Positions 42,625-54,398 are shown, counted from the first letter of the stretch. The stretch is DNA of 64,000 bases from Actinoplanes flavus (GCF_017592555.1 NZ_JAGFNS010000029.1:62001-126000), one strand, 5' to 3'. Translations and numbers: made by a program. Notes: generated by a model from the letters alone, not told the origin.

Positions 42625-43533
42625 TCACCGGGCGGCCGGCTCCACGGTGAGCGTGCCGGCGTCGGCGTCGAGGATCGCGGGCACACCGAGGCCGACCGCG
42701 GTCTGCTGCTCGCCGTGCCCGATCGGCAGCCCGCCGAGCACCGGAACACCCAGGTCGCACAGGTGATCGGCGAGCACCCGCGCCGCTGTGACGTCCGGAT
42801 ACTTCCGCGGCTCGCAGTCGGTGAACTGCCCCACCGCCACCCCGGCCAGCCGGTCCAACCAGCCGGCCCGTTTCAGCTGCGTGATCGATCGGTCGATCCG
42901 GTACGGCTCCTCGTTCACCTCCTCGATCAGCAGGATCGCGCCGGACAGGTCCGGCCGGTGCCGGGTCCCGGCCGTCGAGGCGAGCAGCGTCAGGTTTCCG
43001 CCGAGCAGCACGCCCTCGGCCCGGCCCGGCCGCCGCACCGGATCAGGGTCGGCCACCACCACGACCGGGTCGGCGGTCATCACCGCCCGCCGGGCGGCCG
43101 CCGTGCTCGGGCACGCCGGGAACTCCCGCAATGTCCCGCCGGTCGGCCCGTGCACGCTGGCCAGGCCCGCCTCGCACCACAGGGCCATGTGCAGGGCGGT
43201 GATGTCGGAGAAACCGATCACCAGTTTCGGGTCGGCGCGAACGGCCCCGACATCGATCCGGTCGACGATCCGCTGCGTGCCGTAGCCGCCGCGCAGGCAC
43301 AGCACGCCACGCACCTCCGGGTCACGCAGCGCGTCGTTGAGATCGGTGAGGCGCTCGTCGTCCGTACCGGAAAGAAAGGTGTGCCGCCCGAGCGCGTGCC
43401 GCCCCACCCGCGTCCGTAGCCCCCAGCCCGCGAGAATCCGCTCCGCGCTCGCCGCCTGCTCCGGCGGCACCGCCCCGGCCGGCGCGACCAGCGCCACCAG
43501 ATCCCCGCCACGCAGCCGCCCCGCCTTGATCAT
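42625..43533 (-). CDS. ldcA: LD-carboxypeptidase (peptidase S66, muramoyltetrapeptide carboxypeptidase)
   Basis: The 302-residue enzyme has the S66 triad regions visible: Ser in VIGFSDITALH, Glu in LLIEEVNEEPYRIDR, His in GGLPIGHGEQQ. It releases the terminal D-Ala from cytosolic tetrapeptides in peptidoglycan recycling; related members act on microcin C7 or export-linked peptides. It begins MIKAGRLRGGDLVALVAPAG, the normal N-terminus. It converges on the TetR gene with no gap. Confidence 0.92.
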   Translation of the reverse strand: MIKAGRLRGGDLVALVAPAGAVPPEQAASAERILAGWGLRTRVGRHALGRHTFLSGTDDERLTDLNDALRDPEVRGVLCLRGGYGTQRIVDRIDVGAVRADPKLVIGFSDITALHMALWCEAGLASVHGPTGGTLREFPACPSTAAARRAVMTADPVVVVADPDPVRRPGRAEGVLLGGNLTLLASTAGTRHRPDLSGAILLIEEVNEEPYRIDRSITQLKRAGWLDRLAGVAVGQFTDCEPRKYPDVTAARVLADHLCDLGVPVLGGLPIGHGEQQTAVGLGVPAILDADAGTLTVEPAAR

Positions 43534-43585
43534 CCCCGCACTCTATGCCCACGTCGTGGTCCGGCCAGGCGGTCCGCTTGCGCCA

Positions 43586-44030
43586 TTTTTCCCGGTACGC
43601 CTACGTGTGCCGCCCGGGGCAGACGGCGATCTCGCTGCCTGGGCGCGCCTTTGCCGCACCCGCCGGGCTTAGCTCGGTGCCCACCCGGGCCGGCCACCCC
43701 GCCCCCGGGCCGCCTGCCGCCGCCCCCGGCCCGCCTGCCGCCGCCCCACGGCCTCCCTGCCGCCGCCCCACTCCCGACCGCCCCACCAGCCGCTCCGGCA
43801 AGCCGGAAGCCCCCGGCTGGCCGCCAGCGCTTGATCAACAGGCTCAGGACAGCCCAGGCAGCCACCCGAATGCTCTCGGCTGGCTGCCAGCGCTTGATCA
43901 ACGGGTTCGAGACAGCCCTGACGGCCAGCCGGGGACTGATCAAGCGGGGGTGAGAGGTTGCCGCTGACCTGTGTTCGGCACGTGGGCGGCGCTATCGGTG
44001 TTGGGGCGGTGCGCGTAGGCGTACCGGAAA
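43586..44030. mobile_element. Candidate non-autonomous element bounded by inverted CGGTACGCCTACG motifs
   Basis: The left boundary TTTTTCCCGGTACGCCTACG (43586-43605) and the right boundary CGTAGGCGTACCGGAAA (44014-44030) are inverted copies with a 13-bp perfect core. The left 95 bp match the dispersed repeat at 20593-20703. Inside are CCTGCCGCCGCCCC-type repeats (about 43690-43760) and two 63-bp direct repeats. No transposase or other credible gene is present; frames through it give low-complexity peptides. It lies between ldcA and the SUKH-3 gene. Confidence 0.5.
43815..43940. repeat. Two 63-bp direct repeats
   Basis: Units at 43815-43877 and 43878-43940 share GGCTGGC(C/T)GCCAGCGCTTG, ATCAAC(A/G)GG and GACAGCC in the same order, followed by a less similar GCC-AGCC tail. 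A third partial GATCAAGCGGGGG follows. They lie within the proposed 43586-44030 element. Confidence 0.75.
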
Positions 44031-44033
44031 GGG

Positions 44034-44528
44034 TCAAGCGACGGCGCGGGGCATGTAGCCGAGAACGAGATGGTCGAGGGCCTGAGGCAGGCGGCCGAAG
44101 GTCGACAGGCCGGAGATCGCGTAGATCTCGCCGGTCTCGTCGATGCCGAGGCTCGTCCAGGCGCAGGTGCCCCCGGCGAGTTCGCCGATCGGGGCGATGT
44201 CGCGGCCGATGTCGGCGCCCCACTCGATGAACCCGTCGGCCTCGCCGAGGCAATCGGTGGGGGTGAGTGTGAAGTGTTCCCGGGCGCGCGTCACTCCGGC
44301 GCCGCAGTGGGGGAAGCGCAGGCCGCCGAATTCGGTGAGGAACCGGCGGGCCACGGTGTGCAGGGGCGGGAAGCCGTCGGCGGTGAGCTCGGCCTCCCAG
44401 GCGGTGATGTCCACTGCGCGGCCCGAAAACCAGCCGGCGTCGGTCAGCGCCTCCCGGGTCGGGAGATGCCGGCCGGCGTCGGTGGGCGCCTCCCGGGTCG
44501 GGCGGAGCGGGTTGTGTGACGGGTCCAT
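44034..44528 (-). CDS. SUKH-3 domain immunity-type protein
   Basis: The 164-residue protein has a SUKH-3 core: FLTEFGGLRFPHCGAG, FTLTPTDCLGEADGFIEWGA, GTCAWTSLGIDETGEIYAIS and a final LDHLVLGYMPR. SUKH-family proteins neutralise polymorphic toxins, but no toxin gene is adjacent. The N-terminal 40 residues contain a duplicated PTREAPTDAGRHL / PTREALTDAGWF stretch, produced by a direct repeat in the DNA at about 44435-44515. It may be an orphan immunity gene or a domesticated protein. Confidence 0.82.
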   Translation of the reverse strand: MDPSHNPLRPTREAPTDAGRHLPTREALTDAGWFSGRAVDITAWEAELTADGFPPLHTVARRFLTEFGGLRFPHCGAGVTRAREHFTLTPTDCLGEADGFIEWGADIGRDIAPIGELAGGTCAWTSLGIDETGEIYAISGLSTFGRLPQALDHLVLGYMPRAVA

Positions 44529-44600
44529 GGTCAGGCTGCCTCGTCGTGGGTGTCCGCGGAGTCGCCGGGGTGCGGACCGGTGCTCACGGGCGAGGGTCGG

Positions 44601-44900
44601 CTATGGGCGGCGGTCGGCGGCCGCGTAGGAGACGGCGGCGGTGACGGCCGCGACCGCCAGCACCGACGGCCACGGGCCGATCCGCTTGGCCAGCGGGTGT
44701 GAGGCGACGAAGGCGCCCAGGTAGGTGGCGACCAGGGCGCCCGTGGTGACCGGGCCGGTCCGGCGGGACCACTCGCGGCCGGCGATCAGGCCACCGGCCG
44801 CCAGGATCGCGCCACCGAGCGGGCGGACACCGGTCCGGCGGGCGACCTGCCAGCCGGCGATCAGGGAACCGGCGGTGACCGCCGCGGTGGGGACACGCAT
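44601..44900 (-). CDS. Small integral membrane protein
   Basis: About 99 residues with three likely helices (VPTAAVTAGSLIAGWQVARR, GGAILAAGGLIAG, TTGALVATYLGAFVAS and SVLAVAAVTAAVSYAA). Start ATG 44900 (MRVPTAAV) is preferred over an in-frame ATG 15 bases upstream. No family is recognised. It is divergent from the large membrane protein. Confidence 0.65.
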   Translation of the reverse strand: MRVPTAAVTAGSLIAGWQVARRTGVRPLGGAILAAGGLIAGREWSRRTGPVTTGALVATYLGAFVASHPLAKRIGPWPSVLAVAAVTAAVSYAAADRRP

Positions 44901-44961
44901 GGGGAGACCGTACACCGTGGGTCAGATCATCACGGGCCACCGCTACGCCGGTCGATCCGTC

Positions 44962-46368
44962 ATGATCATGGCCATGAATACGCGGGTGTCGGCGATCATG
45001 GCCGGGATCGGCGGGGCCGCGGTCCTCGCGGTGACCGCCTCACCCCGGTACACCTCTGGCCCGATGCCGGTCATCCACGACCTCGGGCGGGCGGAGTACC
45101 ACGGGCTCGGCTGGGCGATGGCCTTCGTGCCGGTCGTGGTGGCGGTCGCGGCACTGCTCCTGGTGCGCTGGTGGCCGTACCTGCTGGCGGCCGCCTGGCT
45201 GATGGCCGCCGTGACGCTGCCGCCCGTCGTCGACCATCCGGCCGCCCTCGACGTGGTCCTCGACCACGCGCCCTACCCGCTGGCCGTCGTCGGCGTCCTC
45301 GGCTGCGCCCAGGGTCTGCTGCGCGGCCGCGATTCCGGCTGGGGCGCGATGATCGCCGGGCTGTCCGCCGGTGCGCCGCTGTTCGCCGTCTCGGTTCGTG
45401 GCGCCCTCTGGCTGTACCAGCAGCCGTTCCTGGCCGAATGGCATCTCGGGATGCTGCTGCTCGCGTGCGTGCTGCTGGCCCCCGGCGTCTGGCGACTGCG
45501 GCGGGGCGACCCGGCCGCGGTCGCCCCGGACGGGGTGCCGTGGTGGGGCTGGGAACGGCTGCGACTGCCGTTGGTCGCGGGCGCGGCCACGTTCATCGAG
45601 ATCCCGCTCGCCGTCCTCAGCACCGCCGACCTGGCCCTGATCTTCGGTGTCGACGGTGTCGCCCTGTACCGGCACCCCAGCGCCGAGACCGCCATGATCG
45701 GCGCGATCACCCTGGCCATCGCCGCGTTCTTCACCGCCCTGGCCGGGCTGTGGACCCTCGCCGGATCGCTCACCGCGGCCGCCGCCCTGGTCGCCGTGTC
45801 GGCGCCGATGCTGCTGGCCATCTCCGCGATCGGGTTCGGTGGCCCCGGCCGGTGGCTCGGCGCCCTCGCCGGCCTGGCGATCGGCGCCGGCGTCGCCGTG
45901 ACCCGCTGGCGGGTGCCCGGCGCGGTGACCCTGGCCGTGGGCGCGGCCACCGCCGTCTTCATCGCCCACTCGGCCACCACCGGGCACCCGGAGAAGCTGG
46001 CCCAGCAGGAGCGGGTCGTCCCGGCGCTGATCCTGATGGTGTCGACGGTGGCCGCGGGCACGGCGGTGTTCGGCGCGATCGCACCGGCTCTCGCGTCGCG
46101 CGGGGTGGCTCCGGCCGCGCTCGGCCCGATCGGTGGTGTGCTGGCCGTCGCCGGATTGCAGCTCATTCAGGTCACCTACCGGGAAGGGGAGGACCAGTAC
46201 TCCGGGATGCTGCTGCCGGGCGGCTATCTGACCAGTTCCGGGATGCTGCTGCTGGTCGCGGCCGCCGGGGTCGCCGGGATCGGGCTGGCGCACCACCTGA
46301 TCGAGCGGTGGACCGGGCGACGCCGGGCCGAACAGATCCGCAAGGAGGCCGCCGAGGCGAGAACGTGA
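44962..46368 (+). CDS. Polytopic membrane protein of unknown function
   Basis: About 468 residues with roughly twelve hydrophobic helices. A lumenal-side segment HPAALDVVLDHAPYPLAVVG and a VPWWGWERLRLPLVAG stretch are notable, but no transporter signature is found. The C-terminus is basic and cytosolic (RWTGRRRAEQIRKEAAEART). The start is uncertain: in-frame ATGs at 44962, 44968 and 44974 occur together and none has a good ribosome site. It may be expressed with little leader. Function unknown. Confidence 0.75.
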   Translation: MIMAMNTRVSAIMAGIGGAAVLAVTASPRYTSGPMPVIHDLGRAEYHGLGWAMAFVPVVVAVAALLLVRWWPYLLAAAWLMAAVTLPPVVDHPAALDVVLDHAPYPLAVVGVLGCAQGLLRGRDSGWGAMIAGLSAGAPLFAVSVRGALWLYQQPFLAEWHLGMLLLACVLLAPGVWRLRRGDPAAVAPDGVPWWGWERLRLPLVAGAATFIEIPLAVLSTADLALIFGVDGVALYRHPSAETAMIGAITLAIAAFFTALAGLWTLAGSLTAAAALVAVSAPMLLAISAIGFGGPGRWLGALAGLAIGAGVAVTRWRVPGAVTLAVGAATAVFIAHSATTGHPEKLAQQERVVPALILMVSTVAAGTAVFGAIAPALASRGVAPAALGPIGGVLAVAGLQLIQVTYREGEDQYSGMLLPGGYLTSSGMLLLVAAAGVAGIGLAHHLIERWTGRRRAEQIRKEAAEART

Positions 46369-46687
46369 CCGGCTGGCCCGGCCCCTCCCCGGCGGGGTGC
46401 CCCAGGTGCTGACTCCGGCGCTCGCTGTACGTGCCGGGTGCCCGCCGGGCCCGCGTGATCTGCTGATCGATCACGGACGCGGCGACGGACACCGTCTGAC
46501 TGCCGATCCGTGTCTCGTAGGCGGACCGGTTCGGGTCCACGCCGACCCGGTCGTAGAGCGCCCGCCGCAACAGCCCGGCCATCCGGTCCTCGCCCTGGCC
46601 GAGGTGGAGGACCTCCCCGTCCTCGTCGTCGATGCGCCGGCGCCACGTCCGCCCGCGTCCCCCTCCGATGGAGGAGAACCCTGACGG
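46369..46687 (-). other. Gap with a possible coding remnant on the minus strand
   Basis: A minus-strand frame over about 46380-46660 reads like protein (DEDGEVLHLGQGEDRMAG, then LYDRVGVDPNRSAYETRIGS and VAASVIDQQIT) and is in the same frame as the upstream acetyltransferase after its stop. It has no clear start (ATG 46582 is internal to the similar-looking stretch) and runs on into antisense of the membrane protein to 46172. I read it as a decayed or misframed gene, without a family. Confidence 0.35.
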
Positions 46688-47137
46688 TCAGCCCAGGGAC
46701 AGGACCAGGAACTCCTCCGCGCCTTCGCGGACGACCTCCATCTCCTCGAAACCGCACCGCTTCAGCAGGCGGATCGAGGCCGCGTTGCGGACGTCGGCCT
46801 CCCCGTAGAGCGGGCGGGTCGTCTCCTCCACCAGGAAGAGGGTGAGCGCCCGCGTGCCGATCCCGCGGCCCCACCAGATGCGGCCCAGCCAGAGACCGAC
46901 CGTCCGCCGGCCGTCCTGCCACCAGGCGACGATATGGCCGGCGAGCTCCCCGTCGGCGACGATGGCGCGCGCCCGCACCGACGGGTCGCCGAGGACCCGG
47001 CGGCGCCAGTGCTCGGTGAAGGAGGCGTGCGAGCGGCTCGGGAAGTTGGCCCGTCGCAGTGCCTCGGGATCACTCTCCTGCTGGTAGAAGACCTCGAGAT
47101 CCTCCACCGCGACCGGCCGCAGCCCGACGCCGGTCAT
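46688..47137 (-). CDS. GNAT-family acetyltransferase (RimJ/RimL-like)
   Basis: The 149-residue protein has the acetyl-CoA loop in LGRIWWGRGIGTRALTLFL and the typical C-terminal ADVRNAASIRLLKRCGFEEM of the RimJ/RimL type. The N-terminus is MTGVGLRPVAVEDLEVFYQQ. Members acetylate N-termini of ribosomal proteins, antibiotics or small molecules; the substrate here is unknown. No ribosome site is obvious before ATG 47137. Confidence 0.87.
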   Translation of the reverse strand: MTGVGLRPVAVEDLEVFYQQESDPEALRRANFPSRSHASFTEHWRRRVLGDPSVRARAIVADGELAGHIVAWWQDGRRTVGLWLGRIWWGRGIGTRALTLFLVEETTRPLYGEADVRNAASIRLLKRCGFEEMEVVREGAEEFLVLSLG

Positions 47138-47413
47138 CGGTCCACATCGCTCACTCCGTCATGTTCTCACGCTGACGGGCCGGCGTCGGTCGCCCAGTCG
47201 CGGGACCGACTGCCGGGACGCCCCGCCGCGTCCCGACGCGGAGAGCGGCAAACGGCCGCGCACCTCGGCCCGCCTCACGTCACCGGGCCGTGACGCCTTC
47301 GCCGGTCACGTCGGTGCCCTTCAGGAGATCGTGGTCCGCTCCGGCCTGGCGGTGCTCCCGGGCCAGGTCGGCCGCTGAGACGGACCGGTCAGCCGCCCGA
47401 TCGGGCCGCGAGG

Positions 47414-47854
47414 TCAGCCGCCGGGGCAGGTGGCCTCGCCGCCGCTCCGGTCGGCGCAGTTGCCGGTGGACACCGGTGAGTGGTGAGTCCGGGACGGGGT
47501 GTCGGCGACCAGGCCGGTGGCCTCCAGCCCGCCGCGCACCGACAGGAGCGCGACGAGGAGGCCGGCGACGGTCAGGACGCCGCAGATCATGGTGCCGAGT
47601 GGGCGCTGATCGCGGTGGCCGACGACGGTGGCGGCGGCCGGGAGCAGGACCGCCAGGGTGCAGGCGGTCAGGACCAGGACGCCGCCGCGGGTCTGATGCG
47701 GGTTCGGCGCCTGCGAGGAGAAGCTGATCAGGTCGAGGACGGCGACGAGGAACAGTGCCGGGACCGCGATGATCCACAGCAGGATCAGCACGGTCATGGT
47801 GAATCGGGCGTCGCCCCGCCGAATCCGGTCGGTTTCCCCCGCTGTCGATGACAT
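47414..47854 (-). CDS. Small membrane protein (DUF6234-like)
   Basis: The 146-residue protein has three helices (LILLWIIAVPALFLVAVLDL, VLVLTACTLAVLLPAAATVV, TMICGVLTVAGLLVALLSV) and an extracytoplasmic tail with two Cys (TGNCADRSGGEATCPGG). The layout resembles DUF6234 proteins of actinobacteria. ATG 47854 (MSSTAGETDRIRRGD) is chosen; the upstream frame is Pro/Arg-rich and antisense-like. The 276-bp stretch 47138-47413 between this gene and the acetyltransferase holds nothing convincing. Confidence 0.7.
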   Translation of the reverse strand: MSSTAGETDRIRRGDARFTMTVLILLWIIAVPALFLVAVLDLISFSSQAPNPHQTRGGVLVLTACTLAVLLPAAATVVGHRDQRPLGTMICGVLTVAGLLVALLSVRGGLEATGLVADTPSRTHHSPVSTGNCADRSGGEATCPGG

Positions 47855-47981
47855 GGGTGCACCGTAGCCGGGCCGGGCACGGGATTCGGCCCGGCGGCCG
47901 CGCGGCGGCCCGGACCGGCAGGCGGCCGCGCGGCTCGGCGGGACGGGGTGGGTTCGTGGAGGGCGGCGTAGCCCGTACGAA

Positions 47982-48998
<1,017 letters not shown>

Positions 48999-49050
48999 GG
49001 GTCCTCCTTGTATCGGTGCACGTCAATATAAGGCCCGGGATTAGGCTGAG

Positions 49051-49461
49051 ATGGTGAACGACCGACGCCTGTATGAACTCGTGCTGATGCGCCGTGTCCG
49101 GGACCGGATCGACCGCCACTACGCGGAGCCGCTCGACGTCGAGGCGCTGGCCCGGTCCGTGCACATGTCGGCCGGGCACCTGAGCCGGCGGTTCCGGTCG
49201 GCGTTCGGCGAGTCGCCCTACAGCTACCTGATGACCCGGCGCATCGAGCGGGCCATGACCCTGCTGCGGCGCGGCGACCTGAGCGTCACCGAGGTGTGCT
49301 TCGCGGTCGGCTGCTCGTCGCTCGGCACGTTCAGCACCCGGTTCTCCGAGCTGGTCGGGGTGTCGCCGAGCGTCTACCGCAAGCAGGCGGGCGACCAGCT
49401 CGCCGGCTTGCCCGGCTGTGTCACCCGGCAGGTGACCCGGCCGATCCGGGCTGTTTCATAG
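49051..49461 (+). CDS. AraC-family transcriptional regulator (HTH domain only)
   Basis: The 136-residue protein consists almost entirely of the double helix-turn-helix: LDVEALARSVHMSAGHLSRR, FGESPYSYLMTRRIERAMTL and DLSVTEVCFAVGCSSLGTFS, with FSELVGVSPSVYRKQ closing. There is no N-terminal sensing domain. It is followed 12 bp later by a VOC gene and then a VOC/UvrA cassette on the same strand, and is likely the regulator of that unit. Confidence 0.9.
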   Translation: MVNDRRLYELVLMRRVRDRIDRHYAEPLDVEALARSVHMSAGHLSRRFRSAFGESPYSYLMTRRIERAMTLLRRGDLSVTEVCFAVGCSSLGTFSTRFSELVGVSPSVYRKQAGDQLAGLPGCVTRQVTRPIRAVS

Positions 49462-49473
49462 CATCATCGGGGC

Positions 49474-49884
49474 ATGAGCCTCGTCATTCAGTCGGCCTTC
49501 CTGCCGGCCGACGATCCGGAGCGATCACTCGCCTTCTACCGCGACGGCCTCGGCTTCGAGGTGCGACTCGACGTGGGGTACGGCGACATGCGCTGGATCA
49601 CCGTCGGCCCGCCCGGCCAGCCGCAGACCTCGATCGTCCTGCACCCGCCCGGCGTCGACCCGGGCCTGACCGACCAGGAACGGCGCACCATCGCCGAGAT
49701 GATGGCGAAAGGCTGCTACGCCGGCATCATCCTGGGCGCCACCGACCTTCAGGAGACGTACGAGAAGCTGGCGGCCAGTGGCGCCGAGGTGGTGCAGGAG
49801 CCGTTCGACCAGCCGTTCGGGGTGCGCGACTGCGCCTTCCGGGACCCGGCCGGCAACCTGATCCGGATCAACCAGCTGACCTGA
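49474..49884 (+). CDS. VOC-superfamily (glyoxalase/bleomycin-resistance-like) protein
   Basis: The 136-residue protein has two beta-alpha-beta-beta-beta modules. DPERSLAFYRDGLGFEVRLD starts the first; GAEVVQEPFDQPFGVRDCAF and RDPAGNLIRINQ end the second, with the typical Glu/Asn region. Such proteins bind drugs or catalyse metal-dependent reactions. AraC gene upstream, second VOC gene downstream. The family's His/Glu metal ligands are only partly conserved, so a binding role is as likely as catalysis. Confidence 0.87.
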   Translation: MSLVIQSAFLPADDPERSLAFYRDGLGFEVRLDVGYGDMRWITVGPPGQPQTSIVLHPPGVDPGLTDQERRTIAEMMAKGCYAGIILGATDLQETYEKLAASGAEVVQEPFDQPFGVRDCAFRDPAGNLIRINQLT

Positions 49885-49933
49885 TCAGGAATCGAGAAGC
49901 GCGGCCCGCCGGTGACGACCTAGCGTGATGGGC

Positions 49934-50281
49934 ATGACCACACAAGGCATCAAGACCGTCCTGCACCCCGTCACCGACCTGGAGAAGTCCAAGGCCGTCT
50001 ACACCGCCCTGCTCGGCGCCGAGCCGACGGCGGACAGCCCCTACTACGTCGGCTACGACGTGGCCGGCCAGCACATCGGCCTGGTCCCGGGCGGCGGGCC
50101 GCAGGGGCTGAAGGCGCCGCTGGCCTACTGGCACGTGGCCGACATCGATGCCAAGCTGGCCGAGCTGAGCGCGGCCGGCGCGACGGTGACCGAACCCGCG
50201 CACGAGGTCGGGCCGGGCCGCCGGGTCGCCAGCGTGACCGATTCCGACGGTAACGTTCTCGGAATCCTGCAGGACAGCTGA
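49934..50281 (+). CDS. VOC-superfamily protein, second copy
   Basis: About 115 residues (MTTQGIKTVLHPVTDLEKSK; YTALLGAEPTADSPYYVGYD; LAYWHVADIDAKLAELSAAG; DSDGNVLGILQD). The family often lies beside drug-resistance UvrA genes, as here: the uvrA-like gene begins 18 bp after its stop. ATG 49934 is the normal start; GTG 49925 and ATG 49928 would add up to three residues. Binding of a small molecule is probable. Confidence 0.87.
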   Translation: MTTQGIKTVLHPVTDLEKSKAVYTALLGAEPTADSPYYVGYDVAGQHIGLVPGGGPQGLKAPLAYWHVADIDAKLAELSAAGATVTEPAHEVGPGRRVASVTDSDGNVLGILQDS

Positions 50282-50299
50282 CACTCACAGGGGGAGAGA

Positions 50300-52639
<2,340 letters not shown>

Positions 52640-52696
52640 CACCGAGCGGGTTATTGGCACGCAGGGGATTGAAGGGTCCCCCTACACTGCCAAGTC

Positions 52697-52717
52697 GCGG
52701 CACGGGGGAGTGCCGCC
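52697..52717 (+). terminator. Short GC hairpin after the UvrA-like gene
   Basis: GCGGCAC and GTGCCGC pair around a GGGGGA loop, 58 bp after the UvrA-like stop and 26 bp before the lipoprotein ATG. It may be a weak terminator or a leader hairpin of the lipoprotein mRNA. Confidence 0.4.
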
Positions 52718-52742
52718 ACCCCTTGAATGGAGACGTCTGCGC

Positions 52743-54020
52743 ATGAAGCGCTTCCTGGCCGGCGCTGTCGCCGGTGTAACAGCCCTGACCCTCACGGTCG
52801 GGTGTGCGAACCAGTTCCAGCAGCTCGAACCGAAACTGGAGCTGAAGAAGGCCGCGGAGAACCTGGGCGCGGAGGGTAAGGCGGGCTTCACGCTGAAGGC
52901 CGGCGGCAGCGTCGACGACGTGATCGCGGCCGCCAAGAAGTCGGGCGACACCATCACCGCCGAGGACGAGGAGATCTTCCGCAAGATCTACAACTCTTCG
53001 GTCACGATGGCCTGGGACAAGGCCGGCGAGAGCGTCACCGACGACCGCCTCCAGGTGACCGCGAACATCGACGGGGTCACCGGCCTCGACATGCGGACCG
53101 TCGACGAGGTCTTCTACCTCAAGGTGCCGGTCACCGAGCTGGCCCAGAAGTTCGGGGCGAGCAGCTCCGACATCACCGAGATGCGCTCCGGGCTGTCCGC
53201 CGAGGCGCCCACCCTGGCGGCGCTGTTCGACGGTGAGTGGGTCTCGGTGGCCGCCGCCGACCTGAAGAAGCTGGGCGAGCAGGTCGGCGGGGTCACCGCG
53301 GCCGCCGCCGACCAGCAGGTGCAGAGCGAGAAGCTCGCCGCCGAGTTCAAGACCAGCGCGGAGAACCTGCTGGAGAGCGCCGACGTGGTGCGCGACGAAC
53401 AGGACAAGAAGCACCTGATCGTCACGACCTCCACCGGCAAGGCCACCGCCGAGGCGAAGCGTCTCGCCGAGGCCGCCATCAAGATCATTTCTCCGGAGGC
53501 GGCCGCCGAGGCCACCGCGTCGCTCCAGAAGGAGATCGACAAGAACGCCCCGGCGGACAAGCCGATCGTCCTGGACATCTGGGTCGACAACGGCAAGTTC
53601 ACCGCGTTCGAGATCAACTACCTGCAGTTCGTCGAGGGCGCCACCGGCCGCGGCACGGTCCGCGTCGAGATCGCCGACAGCATCGACATCACCGCGCCGT
53701 CCGGCGCGCAGAAGCTCGACGTGGCCCCGATCTTCGAGGCGCTCGCCGGAGCGGCCTCCGGTGGCGGCACGTCCGGCGCCGGTTCCGCGGAGAACTGGGC
53801 CGAACTCGTCGGCCAGCAGGCCGTCCTCATGGCGATCACCGAGCAGGGCAAGCCGGCCAACTACCTGAAGAAGGCCGCCACCCAGATGGCCATCCCCGGC
53901 GTCAAGGTGCAGGTCGTCCGCAAGGGCGTGGCCCAGGTGACCTCGGGCACCAGCGTCGCCTGCGTGACCGTTCCGGCCACCACCCGCGGCGAGCCCAAGG
54001 TCAAGGCCGGCGCCTGCTGA
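52743..54020 (+). CDS. Large lipoprotein of unknown function
   Basis: The 425-residue protein has a signal MKRFLAGAVAGVTALTLTVG followed by the lipobox Cys (TVGC, Cys 21). The mature chain is a long alpha/beta domain rich in Lys/Glu helices (KKAAENLGAEGKAGFTLKAG; TTSTGKATAEAKRLAEAAIK; LDIWVDNGKFTAFEINYLQF), resembling the LppX/LprG-style or DUF6263-like fold only in outline. A Gly/Ser-rich linker (GGGTSGAGS) precedes a short C-terminal helix pair and a final Cys. GGAGA lies nine bases before ATG 52743. Confidence 0.78.
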   Translation: MKRFLAGAVAGVTALTLTVGCANQFQQLEPKLELKKAAENLGAEGKAGFTLKAGGSVDDVIAAAKKSGDTITAEDEEIFRKIYNSSVTMAWDKAGESVTDDRLQVTANIDGVTGLDMRTVDEVFYLKVPVTELAQKFGASSSDITEMRSGLSAEAPTLAALFDGEWVSVAAADLKKLGEQVGGVTAAAADQQVQSEKLAAEFKTSAENLLESADVVRDEQDKKHLIVTTSTGKATAEAKRLAEAAIKIISPEAAAEATASLQKEIDKNAPADKPIVLDIWVDNGKFTAFEINYLQFVEGATGRGTVRVEIADSIDITAPSGAQKLDVAPIFEALAGAASGGGTSGAGSAENWAELVGQQAVLMAITEQGKPANYLKKAATQMAIPGVKVQVVRKGVAQVTSGTSVACVTVPATTRGEPKVKAGAC

Positions 54021-54199
54021 TCCACCCGGATCAACGACGGCCGGTCGGGTCCGGCGTGCCGACCCGGCACACCGGACCCACCCGGCCCACCGGCTCCCGC
54101 CGGCCGTCCACACTCGTCACCCCGGCCACCCCGGCCGGGGTGACGTGCTGTATCCGGACCCTTCCCGGCGCCGCGCCAACACGCGGCCGGCAGACCATC

Positions 54200-54398
54200 G
54201 CCATCCGGCCCGGCGAGGACACCCCGGACGGCTTCGACCGGATCTTCGCGGTCGACGTGCGCGCGCCGTTCTTCCTGATCCAGAAGGTGCTACCTCGGGC
54301 CCGAGCTTCTCGGGTGAGCGGCGGCCGCGTGCTGGATCACCGCGAACGTCGTCGACGCCACCGGTGGCGGTTACCTCGGGCCCGAGTGTCTCGGGTGA
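54200..54398 (+). pseudogene. Short-chain dehydrogenase remnant
   Basis: The plus strand encodes DGFDRIFAVDVRAPFFLIQK (the NNAG-to-helix-4 region of an SDR) in one frame. After about 60 bp, in another frame, comes WITANVVDATGGGYLGPECL with a stop at 54396-54398 (the SDR C-terminus). The catalytic Ser-Tyr-x3-Lys part is gone. Between them lies a duplicate of the last 40 bp of the locus (54291-54330 versus 54374-54413, TACCTCGGGCCCGAG...CGGCGGCCGCG), which also forms the 3' end of the convergent gene. The upstream gap 54021-54199 holds no gene. Confidence 0.65.
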
